Below, piece by piece: positions 45,280-56,517 of a DNA stretch of 64,000 nucleotides. The translations under genes and the position numbers were made by a program. The notes beneath the pieces are model-generated. The model worked only from the letters and a program-made list of their open reading frames with translations, was not told the DNA's origin and did no database searches. Within the stretch, counting starts at the first letter, position 1. Each line of letters begins with the position of its first letter. This stretch comes from Paralvinella palmiformis (lineage: Eukaryota > Annelida > Polychaeta > Terebellida > Alvinellidae), in contig JAODUP010001159.1 in assembly GCA_025642065.1 (NCBI GenBank), positions 79,029 through 143,028 of the forward strand, written 5' to 3'.

Positions 45280-45662
45280 CGCTAAAAAAATGGTATTACC
45301 ACCATATGGTCGTAATGCAAGCAACTGATATCTACTATAATTCATTATAATTATAGAAATAAATAAGTGAAAAATCTAAAAACAAATTAAATAAAACAAA
45401 ACATACATAAGCAAAAACCGAGTTCTTATGGGAAAAACTGGAGCGGGCGATAATATAGGGCGTCAAATGAGCAGTTAAAAGAAAATACAAGAAATATCAA
45501 ATAACTAAATATAATAAATTTATATTAGTATAAATTAAATCTATATTACATAATATGCAAAATATACCAGTTTCACTAGTGTAACTTATCTAATAGCTGA
45601 ACTATCCAAGAAATATTCCGGTGCCATTATATCGAGAGCCGGTCATACTTCCCGCCAAATGT

Positions 45663-46786
45663 TATGAGAAACTGGTTCCAACAAAATGCCTGTGATGCCA
45701 TGAAATGTGCCTATCAGTGCTGCAATAACAGGACAATGTTAGTGATTAAGTTATCAAAGAACTCTCAACTCTAATCTTTGATCTTTTTCAAAAAAGAAAG
45801 TTCATGGGTGAAATTCTTTGTAGTTCTAAGAACTGCGCCTACACCCATAGCACCTCAAAATTTAAAGGTAAAATAGCTAGGATAATGAATAATTTATGCA
45901 AATAGAAGTGGCCAGTGTTAGAAACATATTATTCAATTTAATGTGAATTATAATTTTCATGTGTATAAATTAATAGGATGTTGGACTGAAATAAGACTCA
46001 GACGCCACATTTCATCTTTACAGATGTGATTAGTACGGTAGAATCAATAGCACCATATCCAGATTAATACCTTTTAACACTCAGCCTAATTGTAGCTGAT
46101 TGGATCCAACAAAAGAAGCTATTCAAAATGTAATGGCCATGCACACGGGAAACCTTATTCACTATTAATATATGATCCTACATTATTTCACGCAGGTCGA
46201 ATATCTTGATTGGAAGAGGATTATTAGCTATAACATTATTAATAAATTTGACTTAAACATTGTTCTATATCTTCTATATCTAATTAGGTATATATAGATC
46301 CAAATTATTGTCACTTTCATTTATACCTGATGCAACAGATGGTTCTTTGTTCTAAACTTGATGATCAATCGTTCGAATTGAAATATTTGAAAGTTTTTGT
46401 TTGTGTCTAATCTTTTTAGTGGTTTAAGAGTTCATCATAAATACAATAGGTGAACAAGAAAGATATAAAAAATCACTTCCCTTTTTATATGTTAAATTAA
46501 CGTCTGCAATAAACCTCTTTGATATTTCCATTATAATTCAGCTTGATCAGATCTGAATACGGGATTTAACTGTTATCCTTGCTTTGAATAAACCACACGT
46601 AACTGTTTCTAGGTAAACAATTTACACTTTCAAAGTCTTCTGCATTAGAAATTTACATTCAATGAATAGGAAGTGGTAGATAACTGTAAATGAGACACAA
46701 ACAGGAAAAAAATCAAATTACCTAGATTATTACCTTCCACTGAAACAGAACAGGAGATCAATCAATGAAAATGTTATCTCGATTTT
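45663..46786. other. Non-coding between two LINE family A pieces
   Basis: No coding text. Its right edge is the abrupt start of the 235-bp LINE duplicate. Confidence 0.45.
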
Positions 46787-47021
46787 AGGGTCAATTGCAC
46801 AGAAAGCATTAGATGACTTTTTCACCAACTTTCTGATATCAGTCTCTGTAAAAGGCTCAAATGTATCCATCACGGATATGCAGGACTCTTCTACTAATGG
46901 CTTACCCTGTGATAAGGTGCTGGACTGGAACCCACTATGTATATTTAATATTTTTGACAGAATAAGTTATTAAAACAATGGGCCATATCTTTATCTGAGT
47001 TGATATTATTTGGGAGGACGT
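46787..47021 (-). mobile_element. LINE family A, 235-bp internal fragment nearly identical to 43877-44112
   Basis: The + strand begins tagggtcaattgcacagaaa and ends tatttgggaggac, differing from the 43.9-kb copy at only a few bases over its length. Both edges are abrupt and neither is a natural LINE end. No tail is present. Confidence 0.88.
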
Positions 47022-47756
47022 CTCAGTTATGACCCGGTGCTGAAACAAATTGAATCGATTCTTCTCATCTCAACGGATTGCCAAAATCAATCCAGGAGAG
47101 CAAAATCGCGAGAAATCAAACAATCTCATAAAAATATAATATGTAATTGTTTGCGGGGAACATGAGACACTGATCGTACGGATTACTGGTGTAAATATGA
47201 CGAGAAGTTGTAACCATGGTGTCAATGGAGTGTTAACATGATAGTGATACAGATCAAATTAATCAGATAAGTCCAGTTTGTGATCATCGATATTTTCTAA
47301 CTAACGTATATATATCATTATGTAGTGACGTCAGCGTAAGTTTATTAGCTTATACATATTTGTCACAGTTTATCTGAGACACAGTTCAAATAAGTTTCAA
47401 CACTAGATCTTTGACAATTCAAGTATATCTACGGGATCCCTAATGGTTTATTTATTGACTGGATAATGTGCTGACGAAACATAAACAACTTTATTTAAAC
47501 AGCATATTTCTTCATCGAAGTAGAATGTGCAACGTTTGATTCCAGCTACCGTCATTCAAATTACTGAGATATTTCAGATATAGCTTCCTTTTGTGCTGGA
47601 GATAAGATGTATTATTTACAGGTGAAAGGATAGTTGCTAATTATTGAGGTGATGATAATACAAAGACCTATAGCTATTTTTGCAGACCATATGCTGACGA
47701 TAGCGTACTTAAAGTATCCGGTGACCCATCATTGGCTGAGTAATATGATATGGAAC

Positions 47757-47771
47757 ACACACACACACAAA

Positions 47772-47847
<76 letters not shown>
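47757..47847. repeat. (CA)n(TA)n compound microsatellite
   Basis: CA to 47796 with one AAA interruption, then TA to 47847. Confidence 0.95.
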
Positions 47848-47850
<3 letters not shown>

Positions 47851-48404
47851 GATGATAGCCAGAGAAAAGATGAGTAATATCTGGATAAAGAGCACATCTA
47901 TTTGCGACATAAATGTATCATTTAACTAAGAAGTACCGAAATTAATGGGTATTCTCGAATATGTTCATAGATCTGTAATCATTTAAAATACATGGAAAAT
48001 CCGATATTTATTAAAACAAATAACACGAATCGACTTTCAAAAATGTCTATAAGGTTATAATATGAAATATAGTAAATCAAAGCTAAAAAGTATTATGTAT
48101 ATAGAATTATGTTATACGTATATAATAACATGATTTTAATATGAAGTACCATTAAGCTAAATATGCCAATCTAGAAATTCACAGTTTTTCACAAATCTAG
48201 ATTTTATTGTTGAAAAGGATTTATCAACTATTATATTCGCGATTAACTGCAAGACCGTCGCAAAAATTATGTGATTTGGTCCTTTAACAAGTTATGGTGC
48301 TGAAGATAATACTCAAAACCTCAAGATTACAATTGATAGTTTACCTAGATTTGCCACTTAAACCATATCTGAGATGTAGTAGATTCTGTCACTGATTCAC
48401 CAAC

Positions 48405-48800
48405 ACTAACATTGGCCCATCCTGGTTGTATAACCCTCAAAACATGAATGACAAATTTGACGCTGATGTTCCTTTATACCCAGTCAAGCTGAAACGTGCA
48501 GAAATTAAATAATGCTAAGACTGATTTGATTGTGTTCTCATTCAAGCAACGTGTGAAGAAAACTGAGAATCTTCGCATTAAAATATTATCCCATTATATA
48601 AATATTCAATATATATATATATGAAACATCTAGGGCTTATAGTGGATAATACTAAGCAGGATTATTATATATGTAAGTCCTCTTATTATCAAATATGGGA
48701 CTTATTTGTATTTCATAAATGGTGAGACATGCAAAAATTTAGTCGAAGCCCTTATAATGTCTGTACTGGACTGTGGCAATACATCGCTATATAATTTCCC
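48405..48800 (+). mobile_element. LINE family E RT thumb/C-terminal remnant
   Basis: Sense text NAKTDLIVFSFKQRVKKTEN (48513), KHLGLIVDNTKQ (48625), KSSYYQIWDL and ETCKNLVEALIMSVLDCGN followed by SLYNFP (48725-48800). These match the NxxKTExIVF, LGVIxD and VxSRLDYCNSLLY blocks of Jockey-superfamily RTs. It is cut at its right edge by a (CT)n(TA)n microsatellite. Confidence 0.75.
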
Positions 48801-48807
48801 CTCTCTC

Positions 48808-48898
<91 letters not shown>
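48801..48898. repeat. (CT)n(TA)n compound microsatellite
   Basis: A CT-rich start at 48801, then about 38 TA units; it truncates the LINE family E remnant. Confidence 0.95.
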
Positions 48899-48902
<4 letters not shown>

Positions 48903-49399
48903 AAACCATCTGTATATCTATCTATCTCTCACTCTCTCTATAGCTGTCTGTCTCTATATATCTGCCTTTCTCTTGGTAAATAAACATATATATGACAATT
49001 TTTCATTTAAAAGCCATGTCATTTTGATACTCATGAATTATATATAACAAAGCTCTGCCTTAGGACCCAAATTATTTATTTTGTTTAAATATGATTTAAC
49101 ACATATATTACATAATTGATGTTAAAACAATAGGATATTAATCTAGCTTATATTAGAGTTGAGTAGCATATATTACTTCATAAATAAATTTCAAAATTAA
49201 AATTATTAATTAAGAATTACAACCATTATCTTGCTATAAATGTTTTGAAAAAAGCTGGAAACTCAGTTTTGCTTATTTCTTTAAACAAACAATTGCAATT
49301 AATTAATATTTAAACAAAGTTTGATCAAATTAATTATGTTTATTAAAACTTATTCTCCTCACCCGTTGCAAACATTCATTGAAAAATGCATGACGAACT

Positions 49400-49600
49400 C
49401 TGACGGCGGTAAGTGTGCCCGATTGGTTCTTGATTATGGGCCAATCTTATTACACCAAAAGATGTTCGGATTGTTCAGCTATCAGATCGGTTATATTAGT
49501 GAAGCCAGCATATATACTATGTATTGTATCATACATATTAAATATACATTAGTATTAACTTCATTCTATTTTATTATTTTCTATTTCTTTTAATTTGTTT
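49400..49600 (+). mobile_element. LINE family A, solo 5' UTR fragment
   Basis: Aligns with 739-930 and with the reverse complement of 45470-45660: GGCGGTAAGTGTG, then GGATTGTTCAGCTATCAGAT and TTAGTGAAGCCAGCATATA. Moderate divergence. An open frame over 49321-49593 is therefore not a gene. Confidence 0.7.
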
Positions 49601-50799
49601 TTAATCAATCACTTATATTGATATTAAGTGGATTACGGCTCATGTTGAATGTAGCGCCTACCTGCTTACTTGATTTACATCAAACAACTCTATAATTTTA
49701 CAGATTTTGAAACAAGACTTATAATTCAGTTTCGATATGGTTCGAATTCCTTTTTCTGCATTTATTCTAATCTAAGTAGGTGACTTGCATGACTAGAGCT
49801 CCATAGCATGGTACCATATGTAATATACGCTATATTAAGCGGTGGTATATTGTTCTTATACTATTTGTATTTAAAATGTGTTTGATGTTACAAAGGGCGA
49901 ATAATATTGTTTGGAATATGGCTATTTAGATGTTGATGCCGGTCAAGATTTTCATCAATTGATTTGAATATGACAGATACATTTAGTAACTGCATTCATT
50001 TTGGAATGACCTTTATGTCAGGCCATATTAAATCTGTTTTTCATTAAAGATTGAGTTATCATACAACTATGTAGACGCTTATGAAATAAATTTGTATGTA
50101 TTTGGGATATGCTAGGTAAGAGGAAAATTGTTTTAAGTATGGTAGATACATAAAACATTGTTTATATTTTATTTGTATATTGGTGTTACTTTTTATAGCT
50201 TTGTTTGGAAGATACTTGTTTCCATTGACTTGTTAATACGTATAATAGGCGGTGATAATATCTCGCATATTGTATATGTTATTATTTTAACAGATTCATG
50301 CCATTATCACCACTGCTACTTTTTATGGCTAAATTTATCGGTAATGCAAGTAGTGTTGTTTTCAATTATATTTTCTATGCTAAATGAATTTGACATTAAT
50401 GTTTTGTCAATATTTCTATTAAGTATCTCGTTTACTTTGTCCGATGCTATTTAATGATTGGCTTATTTTGTTGGAATGGGTTAGCGTAATATATTTCCTT
50501 TTGTCTACGTCTGATTTTTGTGAAATTTGTTCTGTAAGTTATATGTTTTCTTGTTTTATCTTTTCTCTACCCAGTTTTTTGTAAAGCTTTTCCAAAACAC
50601 TGGATGAATGCAGAATTCCAGCAGATATCCATTACTTTTGCATTACACAAAGTACTCTATTGCGTCTATTATTTTGTTATAATTATAGTCAGCGTTAGAA
50701 AATCACTGGTTCATTTTTAGTGAATTGGCATTTCTCAGGAAGCTTGAATATTGTAGATGTTCTAATATGTTATTTATTCATATTTTAGAACTAATAACA
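49601..50799. other. Non-coding, nothing recognised
   Basis: A 98-codon hydrophobic open frame at 50158-50454 reflects T-rich composition. Confidence 0.45.
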
Positions 50800-51790
50800 A
50801 TAATAATAATAATAATAATAATAATAATTTATGTACTGGCTTATTCAACTTGAATTTCTGTACGGGTCTATATATTCAAAACATAATTAAAAATGTTATA
50901 AGTTCATATAGCAGAAGCACAGTATGTACATAAATACATTGGTTCGTATATTATAAAGAGGCTAAGTAAAATAAATAGGTTTTAAAAACAGTACAAAATA
51001 TTTCTTTACTTGCTGTAAGTTTAATATGAGTTGGTACATTATTCCACAGCCTGGCAGCTAATGCTCGGAAGTATTTATATCCGTATATTATTGCGAGACT
51101 CGTTGGTACCAATAAAAATGAACAGGATTCATCGTTTATTTACAAATAAATCTTATATTTCTTATTTGATAATAACAGAACTTACATATGGAATTTGATT
51201 GCTTCTCCATTCATAGAGTAATATCCAACATAGTCTCTAGATTCATAACAGACATGGAATAATTTATATAAGTGGATCCTATCTTAATGCGAAGATTCTT
51301 AATTTTCTACACATGTAGCTTTAATCAGATTACAATAAATTCGGTCTGATCCTTATTCGATTTGATAATGTTGCAGTTCATCGAAATAAATATGTTTTCA
51401 ATACAGACTTTAATTGAAGATGAGATATCGTCTCATTTATTATATAACTTGAAAGTCATAGCAATAATATTGAATGTTATGCTATGTTCACCAACGGGTT
51501 TGGTATGTATACAGCAATTCCTTGGTCGTAACACGGATCCCTCTGATAAACCAAAATAAAGGCCTACGTTTGGAAATGATTTATTCCGCCACTGAAACAC
51601 AATAGATTATGCAGGTAATGTATCACTTTGCCCAAGTTAAGGCATTTTCCTTGAGGCCAAAGGAAAGTTCTAAATGCTTCAGTCGTATCGGATGATCGAA
51701 TACATCAGAAGCTGCAGATAAATTAAGAGTTAATGCCGTCATGGATCCTTCACCAATGGCAACGATGTGGCTGCCCATGGTGCTACGTCT
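50800..51790 (-). mobile_element. LINE family D-like RT remnant, antisense, with (AAT)n tail
   Basis: Reading the minus strand from 51770: ALTLNLSAASDVFDHPIRLK, SFGLKENALTW, then decayed RT, and finally AARLWNNVPTHIKLTA and KTYLFYLASL (51065-50960). The tail is (AAT)n at 50800-50829 on the + strand. Same general type as the 34.7-kb element, though I cannot say it is the same subfamily. Confidence 0.78.
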
Positions 51791-52544
51791 GACGCAGTGT
51801 TTAATTTTTTACTGGTTTATTTACCAGAAACTAAAATCAGACAACCATAACCGACAATCTGTTTATAGGTCATCAAGAAAAAAACATCAAGATATAGTAC
51901 ATTTTCAAAATAACTACTAACTATAAGTAATAAAAAAATTCAAAATCATAGAAATACTACAATGACAAATACTGATAATCAACAATTAAAGTACTAACCA
52001 ACTTTCAACACAGTGATCCATGGTGCACAATATATACTTCTGTTCCTTATTACTTGCAAACATCATAGAATCAACCAAACTTATCGATAAATATCAGAGA
52101 TAAACACTGCTTATTAATCTATTTGGGCGTCATAACATCGCACGAGGTTAAAGTAGATCACTTATTTCTTATATATCAGCGCCAGCACTAATATCCCATT
52201 TAAATGTCACATATGTTTGATAAAATAACTAATAAGTTATAAAAAGGGATATATAAAGTAATACTCTAACCAATATAACTCGTTAAACAAACTAAATACC
52301 GATTCAAATGCAGTACTGTATTCATAGACACATGAATGCACAACGAATGAGGCGATCAGCCTAAAACAATAATTGCCTTTAAGAAAAGATGTGGGCCAAA
52401 CCTGCGCTAAGCTCAGGCTGGCACAAATGATCCATGAAACATACCCTTACAAATACCAGTTTGCACTGTAATATTGTAAGCAATTATAGACCTCTTTTCC
52501 ATCAATACAAATATGTTTTCAACAATGAATGACTACAATGTGCA
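51791..52544. other. Non-coding between LINE D-like and LINE A remnants
   Basis: Nothing recognised. Confidence 0.45.
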
Positions 52545-53235
52545 TGCAAAAGTAGCCATAGCACTGAAGAAGTCTTTATTCAAGGGAAAATGTATATCAT
52601 GATATCAATTCATCAAGGTAATCTAGTATTACAGTTTCATCTGGACCTATTAGTTACATTTGATACAGTTGACAATAATGCACTTTTACACAAGTTCAAA
52701 GACATCTTTGATGTAGCAAGTAAAGTACTTGAATGGATTCAATCGTATTGGGGACACCACTTCTAGCCAATGTCTGTTAATTGTATGTTGTGCGAGATCT
52801 AGTCATTATTAGCTTGTATACGGCGAGGTTCAGTTCTAGCTCCTCTGGTTTTCACAATGTGTGCACGTCCTCTTGGGATCAAGACATAGCGATATGGCAT
52901 TATATATTATTTGTAAGCTGATGGCACATAGCTGTATGTATCATTGGATTATGACAATTAGCTAAATTTGAAGAGTGTGAAGAATTTGGAACACTGTATT
53001 GCTGATATTTTGTTGTGAATGACTCAACATTTTCTCAAATTAAATGATGATAAAACAAATGTTATCCATTTCGCTTCATCACATTATATTAAATTATTTA
53101 AATCGCCACCATTACATGCTGGTGCATCTTCCTTTACTCCATAAGGGTCTACATTTGCGACCTGTTATACAGTTTATTCATTTTAAGATTTTATTAACGT
53201 ATCATAAATCTGTCAATGACATGGCACCTAGATAC
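52545..53235 (+). mobile_element. LINE family A, decayed RT fragment
   Basis: Sense remnant with KSSHSTEE (52551), HLDLLVTFDTVDNNALLHKF (52640), GSVLAPLVFTMCARPLG (52830), LKLNDDKTNVIHFAS (53040), LHLRPVIQFIHFKI (53150) and DMAPRYLS at 53220. The thumb region between LHAGASSFTP and RPVIQ is deleted. Frame broken repeatedly. Confidence 0.82.
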
Positions 53236-53472
53236 CTGAGTTAACCCATCTCCGTTTGAAAATGATCCCCCAAACACACGTCATTCGATAACGGACCTTT
53301 ACAGGTACCCCTCAACAATAGCAATTATGATGATCCCTTGATCAGAAATACATTGGAACAGACATGAGTGTAATAATATAAGGGGAGTTTCTGAGTACTA
53401 GTGAGTGTGTCCTTAATTACAATTGATATATGTACAATAAAACTGTATATTGCATTAAAATTACCAATGTAT

Positions 53473-53700
53473 GTACAGTCAGAATCCGTTAATCCGGACA
53501 TCGTTTATCCGACATATCCACCATCCGACACAGTATTGCCTGTGACCGATTTAGCTCCATTATTAATGACTCTTTAATCCGACAAAATCGTGTTTCGCGT
53601 TCTGACTCCGATACTTCATTTCGTCAATGGAATGTTACATTTCAATGTAAAATGAACTCGATAATCCGACAACACGAAACTTTCTGCTAGTTCGGTCATG
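53473..53700 (+). mobile_element. Possible Tigger/pogo-like element terminus
   Basis: Starts TA-CAGTCAGAATCCGTTAATCC with repeated ATCCGACA-type words (ttaatccggacatc, tttatccgacatatcc, taatccgacaaaat, gataatccgacaacac), as in the termini of pogo/Tigger elements that insert at TA. No transposase text and no matching opposite terminus seen, so length and type are uncertain. Confidence 0.4.
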
Positions 53701-54305
53701 CAAGATACACGTACATGCATGACGTTTATTGATATACTTGAATGGCTTAGCAGGGATCTAAATACATTGCTGAACTACTGTATAGAGGAAGGATTGTTAT
53801 TCCAGAGTTCCATGATTTTTTCTTGTTGCAAAACCAACTGATTAAATGCTTTCAACCAGAGCTTCCATCTTTCTCCATTTGATTGTATACTGAAATAAAG
53901 TAATTACAAATAATTAGCCATGAGAACTATGCATATTAATGTCAATAAAATACCGGTCTTGTATATTGTCTAGCCACATGGCCCACCAGACTCAAGTTCA
54001 ATTCAAATTTGGATTTGGAATTGATGAATAATTCCAATACTATATTATTATATTGGAATTGATTTAAAAAAGTGTAAATACACAAAATAACTTGAATTTT
54101 AATACCTAGTCAGTCAACGAGCTGGATGCGTTCATGCCAAATTTTAGAAGCATTTGTTTGTGATTTATTTTGTTGACTAACGTAAAATGCCAGGGTTGAT
54201 AAATATCATGATTCTTCAAATTTAAATCAATTTGTTTTTCTCAATTGATAATATCATTAAAATGTTAATAAATATTTGTGTTGTGCAGTTATGAAATATT
54301 AAATA

Positions 54306-54306
54306 G

Positions 54307-54371
<65 letters not shown>
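54306..54371. repeat. (TA)n microsatellite left of the inverted repeat
   Basis: About 33 units; a shorter (TA)n at 54458-54481 is the hairpin loop. Confidence 0.95.
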
Positions 54372-54373
<2 letters not shown>

Positions 54374-54375
54374 AT

Positions 54376-54529
54376 AGGTGAAGCCACATACTGTAGCCAT
54401 TAGAGTGTGGCAAGAAAGGAAAATGTCTTTGTTTGGCGTATTAAATTGATCTTGATTATATATATATATATATATATATATCATATTCCTTTCTTGCCAC
54501 ACTCTAATGGCTACAGTGTGGCTTTACCT
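54376..54529. repeat. About 48-bp inverted repeat with (TA)n loop, flanked by (TA)n
   Basis: The left arm 54376-54425 and right arm 54482-54529 are reverse complements, apart from a 2-bp indel and two or three substitutions. The shared core is tgtagccattagagtgtggc and aagaaagga. The 56-bp spacer ends in (TA)n, and a second (TA)n of about 66 bp lies just outside the left arm. A strong hairpin is possible in single-stranded DNA or RNA. Confidence 0.9.
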
Positions 54530-55199
54530 GTCAGCCTATTGTGTGGTTGCTGAAGCCTCATCTTCAGTTAGGTGGGTGATTATCCAAATTAATATGGGCG
54601 GGTGACAGATTCCAATTGGATATACTGTTGTCATGAAGGCCCACTTTAATCTATACATGCTATATGCCTCTATGGTATGGGGCTGTATTATCATTGGATT
54701 CCACCAATTGCTCTAAATCATGAATAAAATCCAGATTTTGAAAAACATCTAAACCATTTTAGAATGTTTTTTTTAGAATACCCTAAATCAAACAGCCCTG
54801 TTAATTAATTATACATGCACAAGAAAGGGAAAACACTTATATTTAGGCCCAATTAGCATTGTCATTATGGTCCTTAAATGATGGAAATAAGACCCCATAA
54901 GACTATTAGCATTGGAGTTCCCAATGTGCATGCATTAAACTTACTTCCGAGTCATGTTCTCGGAATAGTCATGTTCTCGAGTCATGTGCTCGCCACATAA
55001 CATTATCAGAAAGCCGGCTGTGGATACATTTATGCAACTTTAAGTTGTTTAACAAAGTTTTAAGCTTTTGATAATTATTTAATTTATACAGATATGAGAA
55101 CGTAACACGCATCTATTCACGGTAATGTTCAAGGGGTACATTTAATGTGTATTTCTATTTAAATATTATCAAATCATCAGAATTTGCTCCACAATTCTC

Positions 55200-55990
55200 C
55201 CCAAAATCACCAAATTTGAGAAAAGAACCGGTGCAAAACAATACTTAGCCATCAAAATTGTGGAAGATGTATGTCCAGTACCTGGCAATGACCAGCAACC
55301 ACAATGTAACGACCATAGTTGTGTCTTTACATGCAATTGCTCTCCAGCTTGTCAATGTGTGTTTTGCAGCTGTCAACAAGAAAAGGTGAAAAACTTACAG
55401 AATGAATATGATGAACTTAAGGAAATTAATATATTGTCACTAAGTCCAAGCCAACACTATTTACCAACAAGAAACAAACCAACCTTATTAGGAAATTTCT
55501 GGCTAGTGATAAGAAAATCAGAAAATATACTGGGCAGGGAGATTTGTTGCTGGTACTAATGAAGTTGCGCATGGTTATCATTATTGAGTTACTGTCAGAT
55601 ATATTGGAATTTTATCAGAGCAGGTTTCTAAACATTTCAACACCTGCGTGAAGATGTTACCGGCTACTCTATGTCCTCTAATCTTCTGGTCATCAAAACA
55701 AGTGATAAGTCAACATGTTCCAAAAGTCCTGGAAGACTACTAACACCTCTGATGTACCATAGGTTGTACCGACATGTTGATAGAACCTCCTCGTGATTTA
55801 GAACTGCAGGCCTTCACATGGAGTGATTATCTTGTTGGCAGCATACCAAATGGAGCCATCAGTTTTGACATGGGGTGGGCGGACCTGTGACCAGAAGATC
55901 ACCAGGGAATCTGGATTCTTAGATCTGGTGGAACCCAATGACTTGATCATGGCAGACAGAGGGTTCACTATATAGGAGGTCCATCCGCCA
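55200..55990 (+). mobile_element. PIF/Harbinger-type (ISL2EU-like) DNA transposon, transposase remnant
   Basis: The first open part (55200-55490) has a Cys-rich cluster (CNDHSC, CNCSPACQCVFCSC) and a short coiled-coil-like stretch (EKVKNLQNEYDELKE). A frameshift follows and the next frame reads KFLASDKKIRKYTG (55493). After a decayed stretch come [18 protein letters not shown] (55815) and, in a shifted frame, [17 protein letters not shown] with [12 protein letters not shown] (55880-55970). The last block matches the DDE_Tnp_4 signature (SDKxIT..GxLD..xxGDxVMADRGF) of ISL2EU/Harbinger transposases. Frameshifts and a stop right after ADRGFTI show it is dead. No terminal repeats located. Confidence 0.65.
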
Positions 55991-56049
55991 TAGCCTGAAT
56001 TATGGTATATTCAGTGGAGAAAACCTTGGCAGCTGCTTGGTTGGATGAA

Positions 56050-56162
56050 AGACTCCTACTACTATAGTGCCACGGGCGGGATTCGAACCTCCGACCTTGC
56101 GCACAGCATGACCATGAGTAAGAAAGTCGTACGCTCTTACCCACTAGGCTATGAAGGCGGTC
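56050..56162 (-). mobile_element. tRNA-derived SINE head (different family)
   Basis: The minus strand reads GCCTTCATAGCCTAGTGGGT AAGAGCG (box A) and about 40 bp later GGAGGTTCGAATCCCG (box B). The spacing fits a tRNA promoter, but the acceptor and T stems do not pair fully, so a tRNA gene is unlikely. It lies directly after the Harbinger-like remnant. Confidence 0.65.
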
Positions 56163-56304
56163 TAGTACTGCCTCTGGTTCACCATGTGTATTTATTTATC
56201 CCGAAACAATCCCACTAAGTATTGCGCACCCGGAACTCCGAATTGGTTTATTTGCCCCATACGACTAATCGCCCGACAAGACATTTGAAAGTAATATGTG
56301 GCTG

Positions 56305-56306
<2 letters not shown>

Positions 56307-56337
<31 letters not shown>

Positions 56338-56338
56338 T
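56307..56338. repeat. (GA)n microsatellite
   Basis: gagagagaga with one ATAG interruption. Confidence 0.9.
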
Positions 56339-56517
56339 TTGTAATGTAGACGAGTTTGTGAGAGACTTAATTCCAAAAGTAATATGATTTTGTTTGTAAT
56401 ATAGAAGAGTTTGTGTGAGATTTGACAAGCTCCAACAGTATTAGAATCTGTGATTAAATGTAAATACAAAATAGAAATAAAGCACGCAATCAGATTAAAA
56501 ACATTTACTTTATTCAA

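Larger units (their letters stand above)
42222..45662 (-). mobile_element. LINE family A (CR1/L2-like), nearly full-length but inactive copy
   Basis: About 3.4 kb non-LTR retrotransposon in antisense. It has a 5' UTR of about 380 bp (45662-45280), an ORF2 start MRPRSGKHPKQIGSD at 45279, an apurinic-endonuclease domain, a reverse transcriptase and a 3' end with an (ATT)n tail (42222-42246 on the + strand as AAT). No ORF1 is visible. ORF2 would be about 950-1000 residues, normal for the CR1/L2 group. It is broken by a 1-nt loss near 45190, a deletion near 44960, an in-frame TGA at 43909-43911, a frameshift in the eight-T run near 43750, an in-frame stop at 43079-43081 and a frameshift near 42620. 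Nine other fragments of the same family lie in the window. The 5' end is set by where similarity to the copies at 739 and 49400 stops. Confidence 0.9.

Noticed and set aside
49321..49593. 90-codon open frame
   Set aside because: Covered by a LINE family A 5' UTR fragment.
56050..56162. Functional tRNA gene
   Set aside because: Box A and box B are present but acceptor and T stems do not pair properly; better read as a SINE head.
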